Positions 43,655-53,037 of a stretch of 64,000 nucleotides of DNA are shown piece by piece (positions within the stretch are counted from its first letter, which is position 1; each line of letters opens with the position of its first letter). The position numbers were made by a program, and so were the translations under genes. The notes under the pieces are model-generated. The model saw nothing but the letters and a program-made list of their open reading frames with translations. It did not search any database and had not been told where the DNA came from. The stretch comes from DASSNU01 sp035701265 (lineage in GTDB: Bacteria; Gemmatimonadota; Gemmatimonadetes; Gemmatimonadales; Gemmatimonadaceae): assembly GCA_035701265.1 (NCBI GenBank), contig DASSNU010000015.1, forward strand, positions 62,001 to 126,000, given 5' to 3'.

Positions 43655-45595
43655 TCAGCGCGGCCGGCGCGCGGGTGTGGCCGCCGGCCCGCGAGCGTCG
43701 CGCTCCCCAGTGTGCTCCGGAGGAACCGCCGGCGCGCCGGACTCGGCGTTCGCGCCCGCAGGCAGCTCGATCACGAACCGCGTTCCCTCGCCAGGCTTCG
43801 TGTCCACGCGCATCGTGCCGTGCAGGTCCATCACCAGCCGGCGCACCACCGAGAGTCCCAGCCCGGTGCCGCCGGGCTTGGTGGTGTAGAAGTCGTCGAA
43901 CGCACGGGCAAGCTCCTCGCGCGTCATCCCGCGCCCGCTGTCCTGCACGGTGAGGCGTACCGTGTTCGCCGGCGCGCCGTCGCGACGCGACGCGCCATCC
44001 ACACGCTCCGCGGTGACACTCACGTTCCCCGCGCTCCCCTCCAGACTGTCCACCGCGTTCCCCACCAGGTTCTCCAGAATGCGGCGCAGCGCCACGGGAT
44101 CGGCCATCACCGCCGGAAGCCGCGGGCGCACGTCCGCGATCACCACCGCTTCCGGCGCGCCGCGCGCGTGCTGCACCACGTCCAGCACCACCGCGCCCAC
44201 GTCGCACGGCTGCACTGCTCCTTTCGGAGACAGCCGGGCGTAACTCTGCGCGAGCGACTCCAGATACGCGAGGCTCGACTCCACCGTCCCCTCTCGCTCG
44301 GCCAGCACGCGCGACAGCTCCTCCGGCTGCGATGCGCGCACCTCGCCCAGGTGCCGCATGACGTTGCGGATGGGGACGAGCCCGTTCTTGATGTCGTGAT
44401 TCACCTGGCGCGCCAGCTCGCCCACCGCGGCACGCCGCTCCGCCTCGCGCAGGCGGCGCGCGCTCGTGCGCAGTCGCGTGGTCATCGCTCCCAGAAGGCG
44501 CGAGAGATCGCCGATCTCATCTTCGCGCTCGCTGCGGAAGTCCACGTCCAGACGGTCCAGATCGAGCGCGCTCGTCTTCTCCGCCAGCGTGGTGATGGGG
44601 CGACTCACGCGCGCGGAGAACCACGCGGCGACGATGAGCGCCAGCGCGGCCGCACTCGCGGCTACGAGGATGAACCAGCGATCGATCGACGCGCGCAGCT
44701 CGGCGATGGCCGCGCGCGGCTGCGTGATGACGAGGAACGCCGAATCTGGTGTCGTGACCGCCGACGTGTCCGCGCGCACGTAGGGAAGAGCGATGCGCCG
44801 TACCAGCGCGGCATCGCCGGAGCCGGGCGGCCCTGTTCCCGTCGAGGCAGCATTATTAGAGGTGGTATCGCCGGCGATATCGGTTGAGTTCATGACGCCG
44901 GGAGAGGAGGAGGTTGATGCCGCGCCCCTCCGAGCGCGATTGCCTGCGCCGCCCGGCGTCTCCGGAAGCCGCACGTGAAGCGCGAACTGCGGCGTGTACA
45001 GCGCCACGTGCAGCTCACCGCCCCCTTCCATCCGCGCCAGGTCGCGCTCGTCGATCGCTTCACCACCTACGAGCGTGAGCCGGTGCCCACCCAGTTGCAC
45101 CGAGTCCGTGCGCACGAGCGCGAAGAACGGTCCGTCTGGCGCGCGCGCGCGCACGAGCGTAAGGCGTCCCGTCACGCCGGACAGCGCGCGCAGGAGCTCC
45201 GGCTCCAGTCGGTCGTACTCGTTGCGGAAGTGTCCCGACGTGAGCACGCGACCGCTCTCGTCCTGCACCTGGAACATCGACAATCCGGTAAGACGCATGG
45301 CGCGCTCGCCGTAGTCCAGGAGGTAATCGCGCTCTGCTCCCGTGCGCTGCGCGACGGCAAGGCGCAAGCGGTTGTCGTCGCGCATGGCATCCGCCACCGA
45401 CGCGAGACGCGACGCGATCGCCGTGTCGCGCCGCGCGAGCTCCTCGTCGATGCCCGCCGCGAGCGCGGCGACGCGCTGCTCGTACGCGCTGCTCAGCCGC
45501 TCGGTCACGCGCGAGCGCACCACGAGCGCGAGCGCGGCGAGCGGAAGGAGCGCCGCGACGGCGAGCGCGAGCCCCACACGCGCGCGGAAGCTCAT
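43655..45595 (-). CDS. sensor histidine kinase
   Basis: 646 residues: N-terminal helix (5-25), extracytoplasmic sensor domain (about 30-315) containing a Ser/Thr/Gly-rich low-complexity insert near 225-265, second helix (WFILVAASAAALALIVAAWF), HAMP, then the dimerisation helix with NHDIKNGLVPIRN (phospho-His400) and the HATPase domain with N, D and G boxes (ENLVGNAVDSL, VQDSGRGMT, GGTGLGLSV). Starts in the stop codon of the solute-binding lipoprotein gene (ATGA), and is followed by the sigma-54 regulator. The HDIKN form of the H box is the NtrB/NtrY-like type. Confidence 0.92.
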   Translation of the reverse strand: MSFRARVGLALAVAALLPLAALALVVRSRVTERLSSAYEQRVAALAAGIDEELARRDTAIASRLASVADAMRDDNRLRLAVAQRTGAERDYLLDYGERAMRLTGLSMFQVQDESGRVLTSGHFRNEYDRLEPELLRALSGVTGRLTLVRARAPDGPFFALVRTDSVQLGGHRLTLVGGEAIDERDLARMEGGGELHVALYTPQFALHVRLPETPGGAGNRARRGAASTSSSPGVMNSTDIAGDTTSNNAASTGTGPPGSGDAALVRRIALPYVRADTSAVTTPDSAFLVITQPRAAIAELRASIDRWFILVAASAAALALIVAAWFSARVSRPITTLAEKTSALDLDRLDVDFRSEREDEIGDLSRLLGAMTTRLRTSARRLREAERRAAVGELARQVNHDIKNGLVPIRNVMRHLGEVRASQPEELSRVLAEREGTVESSLAYLESLAQSYARLSPKGAVQPCDVGAVVLDVVQHARGAPEAVVIADVRPRLPAVMADPVALRRILENLVGNAVDSLEGSAGNVSVTAERVDGASRRDGAPANTVRLTVQDSGRGMTREELARAFDDFYTTKPGGTGLGLSVVRRLVMDLHGTMRVDTKPGEGTRFVIELPAGANAESGAPAVPPEHTGERDARGPAATPARRPR

Positions 45596-47166
45596 CGCGC
45601 GGTAAGGAGATCGAGCGTCCTCCCCCAGCCGGCAGCAAGCCCTACCACGCCGCGCCGGACGATGGCGCGCTGGCGCACGTCGATGAGCGGCACGATGTCG
45701 CCGCGCGCACGCGATTCGCTGGCGGCCGAGCCGGAAGGAGCGAGTCCACCCACACCGTTGAGCGAAAGCCCGAGCCAGGGCGCGTCAGCGGCGAACCGGC
45801 GGCGCGCATCGCAGGGAGCGAGCGCACGCCGCGGAAGCGCGACCACGTACGCCAGCGCATCCCCGTGCGCCATCGACGTGGACAGCTCGCCTCCCGCAAG
45901 TGGCGCAACGGTGAGGGGCGCGCCCGCCTCGCGCAGCGCGGAGGGGAGCGCAGCCGCGCGCGCGCTGTCCGCGCCGCTCCGCGCACCGAACGACGCGAGC
46001 GCTACCAACCGCTCGGCCAGCGCGCGGGCAACAGGATCGTCGCGGTCGACGGCGATGCGCGACGCAGGCGCACGCTCCGATCGCGCCACACGGCGCGTCT
46101 CACTCGCGAACGAATACCGCGCGCGCACAGCCGTCGCCCCCACGCGATCGATCACCGACGCCGCGCAGCCGAGTACGTCGTCCCACCAGTAGGGCGGCTC
46201 GGCGGCGCGCGCGTCCACGCGCACCACGTCGCCGGCGAGCGATGCGCGCAACGCCGCGAGCGCTGCGGAATCGCCGCCGGCCCGAGCGTCACGCCCGCTC
46301 ATTGAAGTATCGACCGGCACGACAGTATCGGGCGGCGCGCCGGGCGCGTGCACCAGCAGCACGTAACTCCGCTCCCACGGGAGCGGCACCGCGTCCAGAT
46401 CGCGCCGCGCCTCGGCGTACGTGATCGCCGCGCGGTCGTCCGTCACCACCAGGTCGGCGCCCGCGTCCAGCAAATCGCGCACATCGCGGCCGGCCATGGT
46501 GCGGAGGACGATCACCGGCCCGCCCGCGCGCGGGAGCAGCCGCATCGTCGTCCCGTCCGTCACGGTGTCCGGCGCGTACGCCCCCGTTCCCCCCGGCCAT
46601 CTACCCCATGCACCGCGACGCACCGACTGCCGCGGCCACGCTAACGCGAGCAACGTCGCGCGCTCGTTACCGAGCACCGGAATCTCGATGGTACGTGCAT
46701 CGCGGATCGCGGCCATGGGGAACGCCGCGTCAGCGTCGCGCCATCCATCCACGACGCCGTCCGCGGTCACCGGATCGCCATTCCAGAACGTCGCGCTGTC
46801 GCTCACGGTGAGCGCGAGCGCGTTCCCGCTCGGGCTGCGCTCCCATCGCGCAACCACCGCCGGCGCGGGCGCTCCGGTGCAGTCGGCGCGCACGAGCGGC
46901 TCGTACAACCAGCCGAACAGCAGCCGCTCCGCGTCCGTCGTTGGCACCGGGGCGTGTGCGGGGTCGATCGTAGCGGAGAGCCCGACGACGATCGTGTCCG
47001 CGCCGTGCTCGGGCGGTGCAAGCAGAACGCACGACGCAGGCCGTCCGTCTCCCGCCGCCTGCGCAGCCGCGGACACCTCCGGCGTCGCCCGCGTGGCAGG
47101 ATGCCCCGACGCGCATGCTGCCGCGAGCACGATGAACGTCGCCGCGACGCATGCGCGAACGGCCAT
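45592..47166 (-). CDS. family 5 solute-binding-like lipoprotein co-transcribed with a sensor kinase
   Basis: 524 residues from the ATG at 47166, which puts the lipobox LAAAC within a normal-length signal peptide; an in-frame ATG at 47217 would add 17 residues. The mature protein matches the peptide/nickel-type (SBP_bac_5) layout: LLFGWLYEPLVRADCTGAPAPAVVARWERSPSGNALALTVSDSATFWNGDPVTADGVVDGWRD. No ABC permease or ATPase gene lies nearby. Instead its stop overlaps the start of the histidine kinase gene (ATGA). It may present a ligand to the kinase rather than to a transporter; that is inference. Confidence 0.8.
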   Translation of the reverse strand: MAVRACVAATFIVLAAACASGHPATRATPEVSAAAQAAGDGRPASCVLLAPPEHGADTIVVGLSATIDPAHAPVPTTDAERLLFGWLYEPLVRADCTGAPAPAVVARWERSPSGNALALTVSDSATFWNGDPVTADGVVDGWRDADAAFPMAAIRDARTIEIPVLGNERATLLALAWPRQSVRRGAWGRWPGGTGAYAPDTVTDGTTMRLLPRAGGPVIVLRTMAGRDVRDLLDAGADLVVTDDRAAITYAEARRDLDAVPLPWERSYVLLVHAPGAPPDTVVPVDTSMSGRDARAGGDSAALAALRASLAGDVVRVDARAAEPPYWWDDVLGCAASVIDRVGATAVRARYSFASETRRVARSERAPASRIAVDRDDPVARALAERLVALASFGARSGADSARAAALPSALREAGAPLTVAPLAGGELSTSMAHGDALAYVVALPRRALAPCDARRRFAADAPWLGLSLNGVGGLAPSGSAASESRARGDIVPLIDVRQRAIVRRGVVGLAAGWGRTLDLLTAR

Positions 47167-47403
47167 GCGAGGAGAAGACGCGCCGCGTGAGGATCGGTGC
47201 TCGTGCACTGCCGCCATGCGCAGGGTGAAAGACGAAGTCCGTGTCGGGCGCGCCACGAAAGTTCGAACGACGCCCACCCAGGTGGTACCGCTCCGCCCCC
47301 CGGTCAGGTTCCCGTCGATCCTGCTCCGCCCGCCGTCACCACCGCTCATGCGTGGTCCGCACGTCCCTCCCATCGCCCAAGCATGGTGCGCGCACCCTCG
47401 CCG

Positions 47404-48519
47404 TCAGTGCGATCGCGCACTCCCCTCCGCCAGGAAGGCGGCGATGTGCGTGTTGACGAAGTCGAGGTCCGCCTTGTCGATCCCCCCGCCCGCGGGGTGC
47501 CCCCACAACGACGGAATCGGCACGAGGTCCACGTGCGGGATGAACTGCGCTTCGTACTTGGCGTCTTCGAGCGGGAAGTACATGTCCGTGGCCGACGGCA
47601 TGTACAGCACGGGAACGCGGATGGAGCCGAGCGCCTTCTTCACGTCGCCGCCAAAGCCGGGCGTGGTGCCCACGTCGTGCTGTTCCCAGGTGCGCATCTG
47701 GAGAATGAGATCGTTCGCGTCGGCGCCGGGAATGAAGTTGGTGCGCAGCATGTCCATGAACTGCTGCAACGTCGTCCCCGGCGGCGACATCTCCTTCCAC
47801 AACTCGCGCCGCCACCATTCCTGCGAGAAGAGCCACCCCGTCCACATGAGCGCGAACGCCTGGATCCCGCGCTCCGGCTCGACGGTGTAATCGCCGCCGT
47901 GGAAGGCGGAGTCCGTCTCGAGCGCGAAGATCTCTCCCTCCAGTCGGACGATCCCGTGCGGCCACGTCTTCGCCGTGCCGGAGGTGACGACGACGCGGTC
48001 GGCAAAGTCGGGATAGCTCACCGCCCACTGGAACGCCTGCTGCGTCCCCATGGAGAAACCGATCACCGCGCGCAGATGCGTGATCCCCAACTCGCGGACG
48101 AGCAGCTCGTGCACGGCATTCACGTTGTCGCGGATGGTCATGACCGGAAAGCGCGGCCCGTGAAAGGGCTCCGGCGTGTTGCTCGGCGACGACGAGCGTC
48201 CGTTGCCGAACAGCTCCGACGTCACGAGAAAGACCTTCGCCGTGTCGAGCGCGCGCCCCGGACCAATGAGCCACTCGTAGCCGTGACTGTTCGCCATGTA
48301 GTGCGAGGGGAGCAGGATCGCGTTGTCGTGCGCGGCGTTCAGGTGGCCGTACGTTCCGTACTTCACGATCGCGTGCGGGAGCACCACACCGCTCTCCGTG
48401 CGGAAGGAGTCGATCACGAAGCTGTGCTCCTCCTGTGCCGCGGCGGTGACTGCGGTGGCCGTGGTGACGGCGGTGCCCAACGTGACAAGAGTGGCGAGCA
48501 GTGCGGGGGCGATGCGCAT
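47404..48519 (-). CDS. exported alpha/beta hydrolase related to homoserine O-acetyltransferase
   Basis: 371 residues. Signal peptide about 1-29 (cleavage after AAA near QEEHS). The MetX-like fold shows AVIGFSMGTQQAFQWAVSYPDFADRVVVTSGTA, with the nucleophile elbow GFSMGTQ, a late catalytic Asp in YMPSATDMYFPLEDA and His in SLWGHPAGGG. True MetX enzymes are cytoplasmic; the signal peptide means a different substrate, probably an ester hydrolysed outside the cytoplasm. The 237 bases upstream of the SBP gene (47167-47403) hold no other feature I can support. Confidence 0.85.
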   Translation of the reverse strand: MRIAPALLATLVTLGTAVTTATAVTAAAQEEHSFVIDSFRTESGVVLPHAIVKYGTYGHLNAAHDNAILLPSHYMANSHGYEWLIGPGRALDTAKVFLVTSELFGNGRSSSPSNTPEPFHGPRFPVMTIRDNVNAVHELLVRELGITHLRAVIGFSMGTQQAFQWAVSYPDFADRVVVTSGTAKTWPHGIVRLEGEIFALETDSAFHGGDYTVEPERGIQAFALMWTGWLFSQEWWRRELWKEMSPPGTTLQQFMDMLRTNFIPGADANDLILQMRTWEQHDVGTTPGFGGDVKKALGSIRVPVLYMPSATDMYFPLEDAKYEAQFIPHVDLVPIPSLWGHPAGGGIDKADLDFVNTHIAAFLAEGSARSH

Positions 48520-48581
48520 CAGGGTTCCACGTGTGCGTAGTGAAGAGCGTCTCCAGCGTGGCCAGCGCACTGATGTCTCGC

Positions 48582-49562
48582 TCACTGAGCGGACACGTCG
48601 CGGATGAGCTCCCAGAACTTGTCGAGATCGATGTTGCCGCCGGAGACGACGGCCACGATCGTCCCGCGGCCGGCCTTCCCCGAGAGCGCCGCGGCCACGG
48701 GGAGCGCGCCGGCCCCCTCCGAGATGACGCGCGTCTTCTCCGCCATGAGGCGCATGGCGCGTCTGATCTCCTGGAGCGTGACGACGATCGAGCCGTCGAC
48801 GACAGGACGCATCCGCTCCCACATGCGCGGAAAGAGACTCTGCCCGCCGGCGCCGTCCACGAACGTGCGCTGCCATTCGTCGAACACCTGCGGCGATCCC
48901 GTGGCGAACGACTTTGCCGCGGGGGCCGCCGTCTCCGGCTCCGCGCCCCACACGTTGACGTCGGGGCGGATTGCCTTGATCGCGCTGCCGAGCGCCGTCA
49001 CCAACCCGCCGCCGCCGATCCCGGCGATCACCGTCGTCACCTCGGGCGCATCCTCCAGGATCTCGAGCGCCATCGTCCCGTGCCCCGCGATGAAGTCGTG
49101 ATCGTCGAAGGGATGCACGAAGGTGCCGCCCACGCCCGGATACTCGCGCGTCTCGAGCGCCTTCCACGCGACGTCGTACGGGACGGGGATCACGTTCGCG
49201 CCGAGTGCGCGCATGCGCTCCATCTTGGCGACGGGCGCCGTCTCGATCGCGACCACGGTGCACGGCACGCCTGCGCTCCTGGCCGCGTACGCCACTCCCT
49301 GCCCCGCGTTCCCCGCGCTGATCGTCCACACGCCGCGTGCGCGCTCGGCGCCCGACAACTTCGCCACCGCGTTCGCCGCGCCGCGCAGCTTGTAGGCGTT
49401 GATCGGCTGCAGGTTCTCGAGCTTGAGACGGATGTCGGGATACTCGGGGCCGAGCTCCATCTTCACGAGCGGCGTGCGGACGATCACATCGGCAATGCGC
49501 TCGCGCGCTTCGCGGATTTCGTCGAGGGTGACGGGGCGGACGGGATCGAGAGTTTGGGGCAT
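48582..49562 (-). CDS. threonine/serine dehydratase-like PLP enzyme (fold type II)
   Basis: 326 residues. QPINAYKLRGAANAV carries the Schiff-base Lys58 (SFKxRG-type block), and AGIGGGGLVTALGSAI is the phosphate-binding glycine loop. SAGNAGQGVAYAAR takes the place of the usual SSGNHAQG substrate block. Members deaminate threonine or serine, or racemise serine or hydroxyaspartate; the length without an ACT domain fits a catabolic dehydratase. Lies 62 bases upstream of the exported hydrolase gene and in the same direction. The 248 bases upstream, to the ADOP permease stop, hold no other supported feature. Confidence 0.87.
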   Translation of the reverse strand: MPQTLDPVRPVTLDEIREARERIADVIVRTPLVKMELGPEYPDIRLKLENLQPINAYKLRGAANAVAKLSGAERARGVWTISAGNAGQGVAYAARSAGVPCTVVAIETAPVAKMERMRALGANVIPVPYDVAWKALETREYPGVGGTFVHPFDDHDFIAGHGTMALEILEDAPEVTTVIAGIGGGGLVTALGSAIKAIRPDVNVWGAEPETAAPAAKSFATGSPQVFDEWQRTFVDGAGGQSLFPRMWERMRPVVDGSIVVTLQEIRRAMRLMAEKTRVISEGAGALPVAAALSGKAGRGTIVAVVSGGNIDLDKFWELIRDVSAQ

Positions 49563-49810
49563 CGGGGTGCTTCGAAGCAGGCGGTGGGGGCAGGCGCGCT
49601 GCGGAACCGAAGGCGAAGATGGGCTGGCGCGGAGGCGGGCGCTAGCAGGGGTGGGGATACTGACATGTTCGACCCGCTTCTCGTCGCACGTACGCTACTC
49701 GCGGCTGGTGGGGCGAGCTCCGCTTCGGCATCGCACCGTCCTTAAACGTCGCGACTCCGCCAACCGCGATCCGCCGCTCCTAAGCACGACACTCTCGGGA
49801 CGACAATTTA

Positions 49811-52513
49811 CTACTCCCCCCGCAGCACCTCCGCCGGATCTACGCGCGCGGCGCGGAACGCCGGGCCGGCAGTCGCAACGACACCGATCAGCAGCACCAC
49901 CAGCGCCACGCCGCCGAAGATCACCGGATCGCGCGGGTCCTGCTCGAACATGAGCGACTGCACGCGCGGCCCGAGCCACGCGGCGATCGCGCCACCGGCC
50001 AGCAAGCCGCCGGTCACCAGCAGCAGGCCGCGACCGATCACCATCCGCACCACGCGTGCGCCCGGCGCACCGAGCGCGATCCGCACGCTCAGCTCTCGCG
50101 TGCGCTGCGCCACGTCGTACGCGATGAGGCTGTACAGCCCGATCGCCGCGAGCACGAGCGCGAGGGCGCCGAACGCGGCGAACATGGTAGCGCCGAAACG
50201 CCATGCGCGGAAATTCGGGTCCACCAATGTGGTGAGCGGAACGACGTTCACGTACGCCGGCGCCGGGAGCTCCGCCTGGAGCCTGCTGCGCAACGCAGCC
50301 ACGTGCTCCTCCGCGTCACCTCTCGTTCGCGCGAGCAACGTTTCCGCGAGATCACCCTCGAATTGCGCCGCCGGCAGATAGTACGAGAACTCGCGCGGGT
50401 CCACCACCTTCCGCATCCGAACCTCCTCGGCCACCCCGACGACCGTCGCGCACGGGGCCGACGGGCTATCCACGTGGATGCACTGCCCCAGCGCTTCGGC
50501 GTGCGGCCAGAGAGCGCGCGCCATCCCCTCGCTCACCACGACCACATGGGGAGCGTTCACCCGATCGCCGTCGGTGAACGGCCGACCACGCAGGATGCGC
50601 GTCCCCATCGTCGCGAAGTAGTCGGGCGTCGCGATCTGCAGAATGAAGTGTCCGAGCTTGTCCACCGAATCGATGCCGGACACCCAGAGCCCGCGACCCT
50701 CGTTGCTCCAGAACGGCACGGAGGCGGCGAGCGCGGCGTGCGTGATCCCCGGCGTCGATTGCGCGGCGCTCAAGAGACGCGCGCCGAGCGCTGCGCTCCG
50801 CGCCGAGTCGAGACGCAGCCCGCGCATCTGGACGCCCGCCATCACCACGCGATCCGTGTCGTAGCCGAGTCGGAACGCACGCGCGTTCGTCAGACTCTTC
50901 ACGAACAGCCCGGCACCGACGAGTAGCAAGACCGAGAGCGCCGCCTGAAACACGAGTAATCCCTTGCGCAGTGTCGTCCGGCGTTCGCCACCCTCACGCT
51001 CCCCCGCCTTGAGCACGGACGCGACGTCCAGACGTCGCCGGCCGAACGCGGGCAGCGCGCCGGTCACGAGCGCAGCGGACACCGTGAGGATGGCGGTGAA
51101 GACGAGCGTGCGCGTGTCGGTGAGCACCGCGGCACTCATGTCCGGCGGCAGGAAGAGCGCGCGGATCACCGACCCGCCCCACTGCGCCACGAACAAACCC
51201 ACCACGCCGCCCGCAACCGCCAACAGCGCGCTCTCGGTCAACAACTGCCGCACGAGCCGCCCGCGACTCACGCCGAGCGCGAGGCGCATCGCGATCTCGC
51301 GACGCCGGCTCACCGCGCGGGCGAGCATCAGATTCGCCACGTTCGCGCAGGCGATGAGCAACACGATGAGCGCAACGCCGCTCACCCACGTGGCCACACG
51401 GTTCTCCGGGCCGGCCTCCGGGCCGCGGCCGAGCTGGACCGGTCCAAGCAATCCATGGACGCCGACGTCTTCCGGTGAGCCCCACCCGGCGTCCTCCGCC
51501 TGCGCCCCACGCCAGCTCGCGACGAGCGCAGCATCGAGGTCGGCCTGCGCTCTTCCCTCGCTCACGTTGGGACGGCGTCGCGCCACCATCTCGAGCCAGC
51601 TCCAGCTGTGCTTCGTCGGATACTGCGCGCCGCGAAGGGCGAACGCGTACGCGGTGATCGGGACGAACGCCGCCGGCGCACCCTGATCCGGCATGCCCAC
51701 GAAGCTCTGCGGTGCGACGCCGATGATCGTCGCGTTCATCCGGTCTACGCGGAGATGTTCGCCGACGACGTTCCGTCCGCCGAAGCGAGCCTGCCAGAAG
51801 CCGTATCCCAGCACGACGACCGGTGCGCCCTCAGGGACACTGTCCTGCGCGGCCGTGTAAAAGCGGCCGAGCACGGCGCGGGCATCGAAGAAGTCGAAGT
51901 ACTTCGCGCTCGCGACCGTGACCGGTACGTCGACCGCATCCTCCCCTTCGCCGACCACCATGTGTCGCGTTTGAAACGCGGCCACGTCTGAAAACGAGGA
52001 GGACGTGAGGCGCCGTACGTCGAGAAAGGTCGGAAACGCGAAGTTGCCCTCCACGCGCGCGTCACCCGTTTGGTCGTGCCGCGCGCGGTAGATGCGATGC
52101 ACGGTGCCGGGATCGCGCAGCGTGGGAGGCGCGCGGAACAGCATGCGATCGACGACGCCGAACATCGCGGCGTTGGCGCCGATGCCGAGGCCGAGCGTCA
52201 GGATCACACCGGCGGAGAACGCTCTGCGCGAGCGCAGACCGCGCGCGGCGTAGCGCACGTCCTGCAGGAACGTCTCGATGAGGGAGACGCCGCGTGCGTC
52301 GCGCGCGTCGTCCTTGATCCGTTCCATGCCGCCGAACGCCAGCCGTGCCCGACGCTCGGCGTCCGCGCGCGGATATCCCTGCGCCACCAGCTTGTCCGTC
52401 TCGCGGTCGAGATGGAAACGCAGCTCGGCGTCCAGCTCCTGTTCCGTGCGCCCGCGCCCAAACAGCACGCGCAGCCGATAGCGGAGATCGCTCAGGATTT
52501 CGCTCGGAGTCAT
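49811..52513 (-). CDS. FtsX/MacB-like permease of the ADOP family
   Basis: 900 residues. An N-terminal ADOP-specific module (about 1-90: ...RTEQELDAELRFHLDRETDKLVAQGYPRADAERRARLAFGG) precedes two MacB_PCD/FtsX halves; permease helices show WVSGVALIVLLIACANVANLMLARAVSRRREIAMRLALG (first half) and AFGALALVLAAIGLYSLIAYDVAQRTRELSVRIALGA (second half), and the end is FRAARVDPAEVLRGE. ADOP proteins are abundant in Acidobacteria and Gemmatimonadota and are usually preceded by a PadR gene, as here (7-base gap). The ATPase partner and cargo are unknown; no ATPase gene is adjacent. Confidence 0.93.
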   Translation of the reverse strand: MTPSEILSDLRYRLRVLFGRGRTEQELDAELRFHLDRETDKLVAQGYPRADAERRARLAFGGMERIKDDARDARGVSLIETFLQDVRYAARGLRSRRAFSAGVILTLGLGIGANAAMFGVVDRMLFRAPPTLRDPGTVHRIYRARHDQTGDARVEGNFAFPTFLDVRRLTSSSFSDVAAFQTRHMVVGEGEDAVDVPVTVASAKYFDFFDARAVLGRFYTAAQDSVPEGAPVVVLGYGFWQARFGGRNVVGEHLRVDRMNATIIGVAPQSFVGMPDQGAPAAFVPITAYAFALRGAQYPTKHSWSWLEMVARRRPNVSEGRAQADLDAALVASWRGAQAEDAGWGSPEDVGVHGLLGPVQLGRGPEAGPENRVATWVSGVALIVLLIACANVANLMLARAVSRRREIAMRLALGVSRGRLVRQLLTESALLAVAGGVVGLFVAQWGGSVIRALFLPPDMSAAVLTDTRTLVFTAILTVSAALVTGALPAFGRRRLDVASVLKAGEREGGERRTTLRKGLLVFQAALSVLLLVGAGLFVKSLTNARAFRLGYDTDRVVMAGVQMRGLRLDSARSAALGARLLSAAQSTPGITHAALAASVPFWSNEGRGLWVSGIDSVDKLGHFILQIATPDYFATMGTRILRGRPFTDGDRVNAPHVVVVSEGMARALWPHAEALGQCIHVDSPSAPCATVVGVAEEVRMRKVVDPREFSYYLPAAQFEGDLAETLLARTRGDAEEHVAALRSRLQAELPAPAYVNVVPLTTLVDPNFRAWRFGATMFAAFGALALVLAAIGLYSLIAYDVAQRTRELSVRIALGAPGARVVRMVIGRGLLLVTGGLLAGGAIAAWLGPRVQSLMFEQDPRDPVIFGGVALVVLLIGVVATAGPAFRAARVDPAEVLRGE

Positions 52514-52520
52514 GGACGCC

Positions 52521-52850
52521 TCACGTCATGTCGAGAACGAGACCCACCGCGCGGGTGAGCTTCGCCCACGCTTCCTGCTCGGTGGCCAGTTGCTTCCGGC
52601 CGGCGCGCGTGAGCTCGTAGTACTTGGCCTTCCGGTTGTTGTCGGACGCGCCCCATTCGGCGCGGATCCAGCCACGCCGCTCGAGGCGATGCAGCGCCGG
52701 ATAGAGCGAGCCTTGCGGCACGCTGAGCGTGGCGCGCGACACCTGGTGCAGCCGCTCGGAGATCGCCCACCCGTGCATCGGGCCGAGGGAGAGCGCCTTG
52801 AGGATGAGCAGGTCGAGCGTGCCCTGGGGGAGGTCGAGTCGGTCGGTCAT
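52521..52850 (-). CDS. PadR-family transcriptional regulator
   Basis: 109 residues. PadR winged helix: QGTLDLLILKALSLGPMHGWAISERLHQVSRATLSVPQGSLYPALHRLERRGWIRAEWGASDNNRKAKYYELTRAGRKQL. The ATG at 52850 is set by MTDRLDLPQGTLD. Cotranscribed with the ADOP permease seven bases downstream. Its own promoter overlaps a perfect inverted repeat (listed separately), so it probably represses itself and the permease. Confidence 0.93.
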   Translation of the reverse strand: MTDRLDLPQGTLDLLILKALSLGPMHGWAISERLHQVSRATLSVPQGSLYPALHRLERRGWIRAEWGASDNNRKAKYYELTRAGRKQLATEQEAWAKLTRAVGLVLDMT

Positions 52851-52881
52851 GGTGGAGTCTCGGCGTGGGCTACCCTTTGTG

Positions 52882-52918
52882 CTTCTACAAGGATAGGGGG
52901 CGACTTGTAGAAGTGCAA
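52882..52918 (-). promoter_or_regulatory. PadR/ADOP promoter overlapped by a perfect 10-bp inverted repeat
   Basis: Minus strand: -35 TTGCAC (52918-52913), 17 bases, -10 TATCCT (52895-52890). CTTCTACAAG at 52882-52891 and CTTGTAGAAG at 52904-52913 are exact inverted copies, 12 bases apart; one arm covers the -35/spacer edge, the other the end of the -10. This is an ideal position for repression by the PadR protein encoded just downstream. Confidence 0.72.
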
Positions 52919-53037
52919 GGGGTGCGACAGTAACGGAGGGGCGTGTGGCCGCGAACAGCGGAGGGGGCTCGTGCGACGTAGCTGCTCGAGAGTCGACCAT
53001 GCGGTCGTCGCTACGTTCGGAGCAAGTTCAGCCGTGA

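Noticed and set aside
47404..48519. MetX, homoserine O-acetyltransferase of methionine synthesis
   Set aside because: It has a clear signal peptide, so it should act outside the cytoplasm, where homoserine acetylation does not take place.
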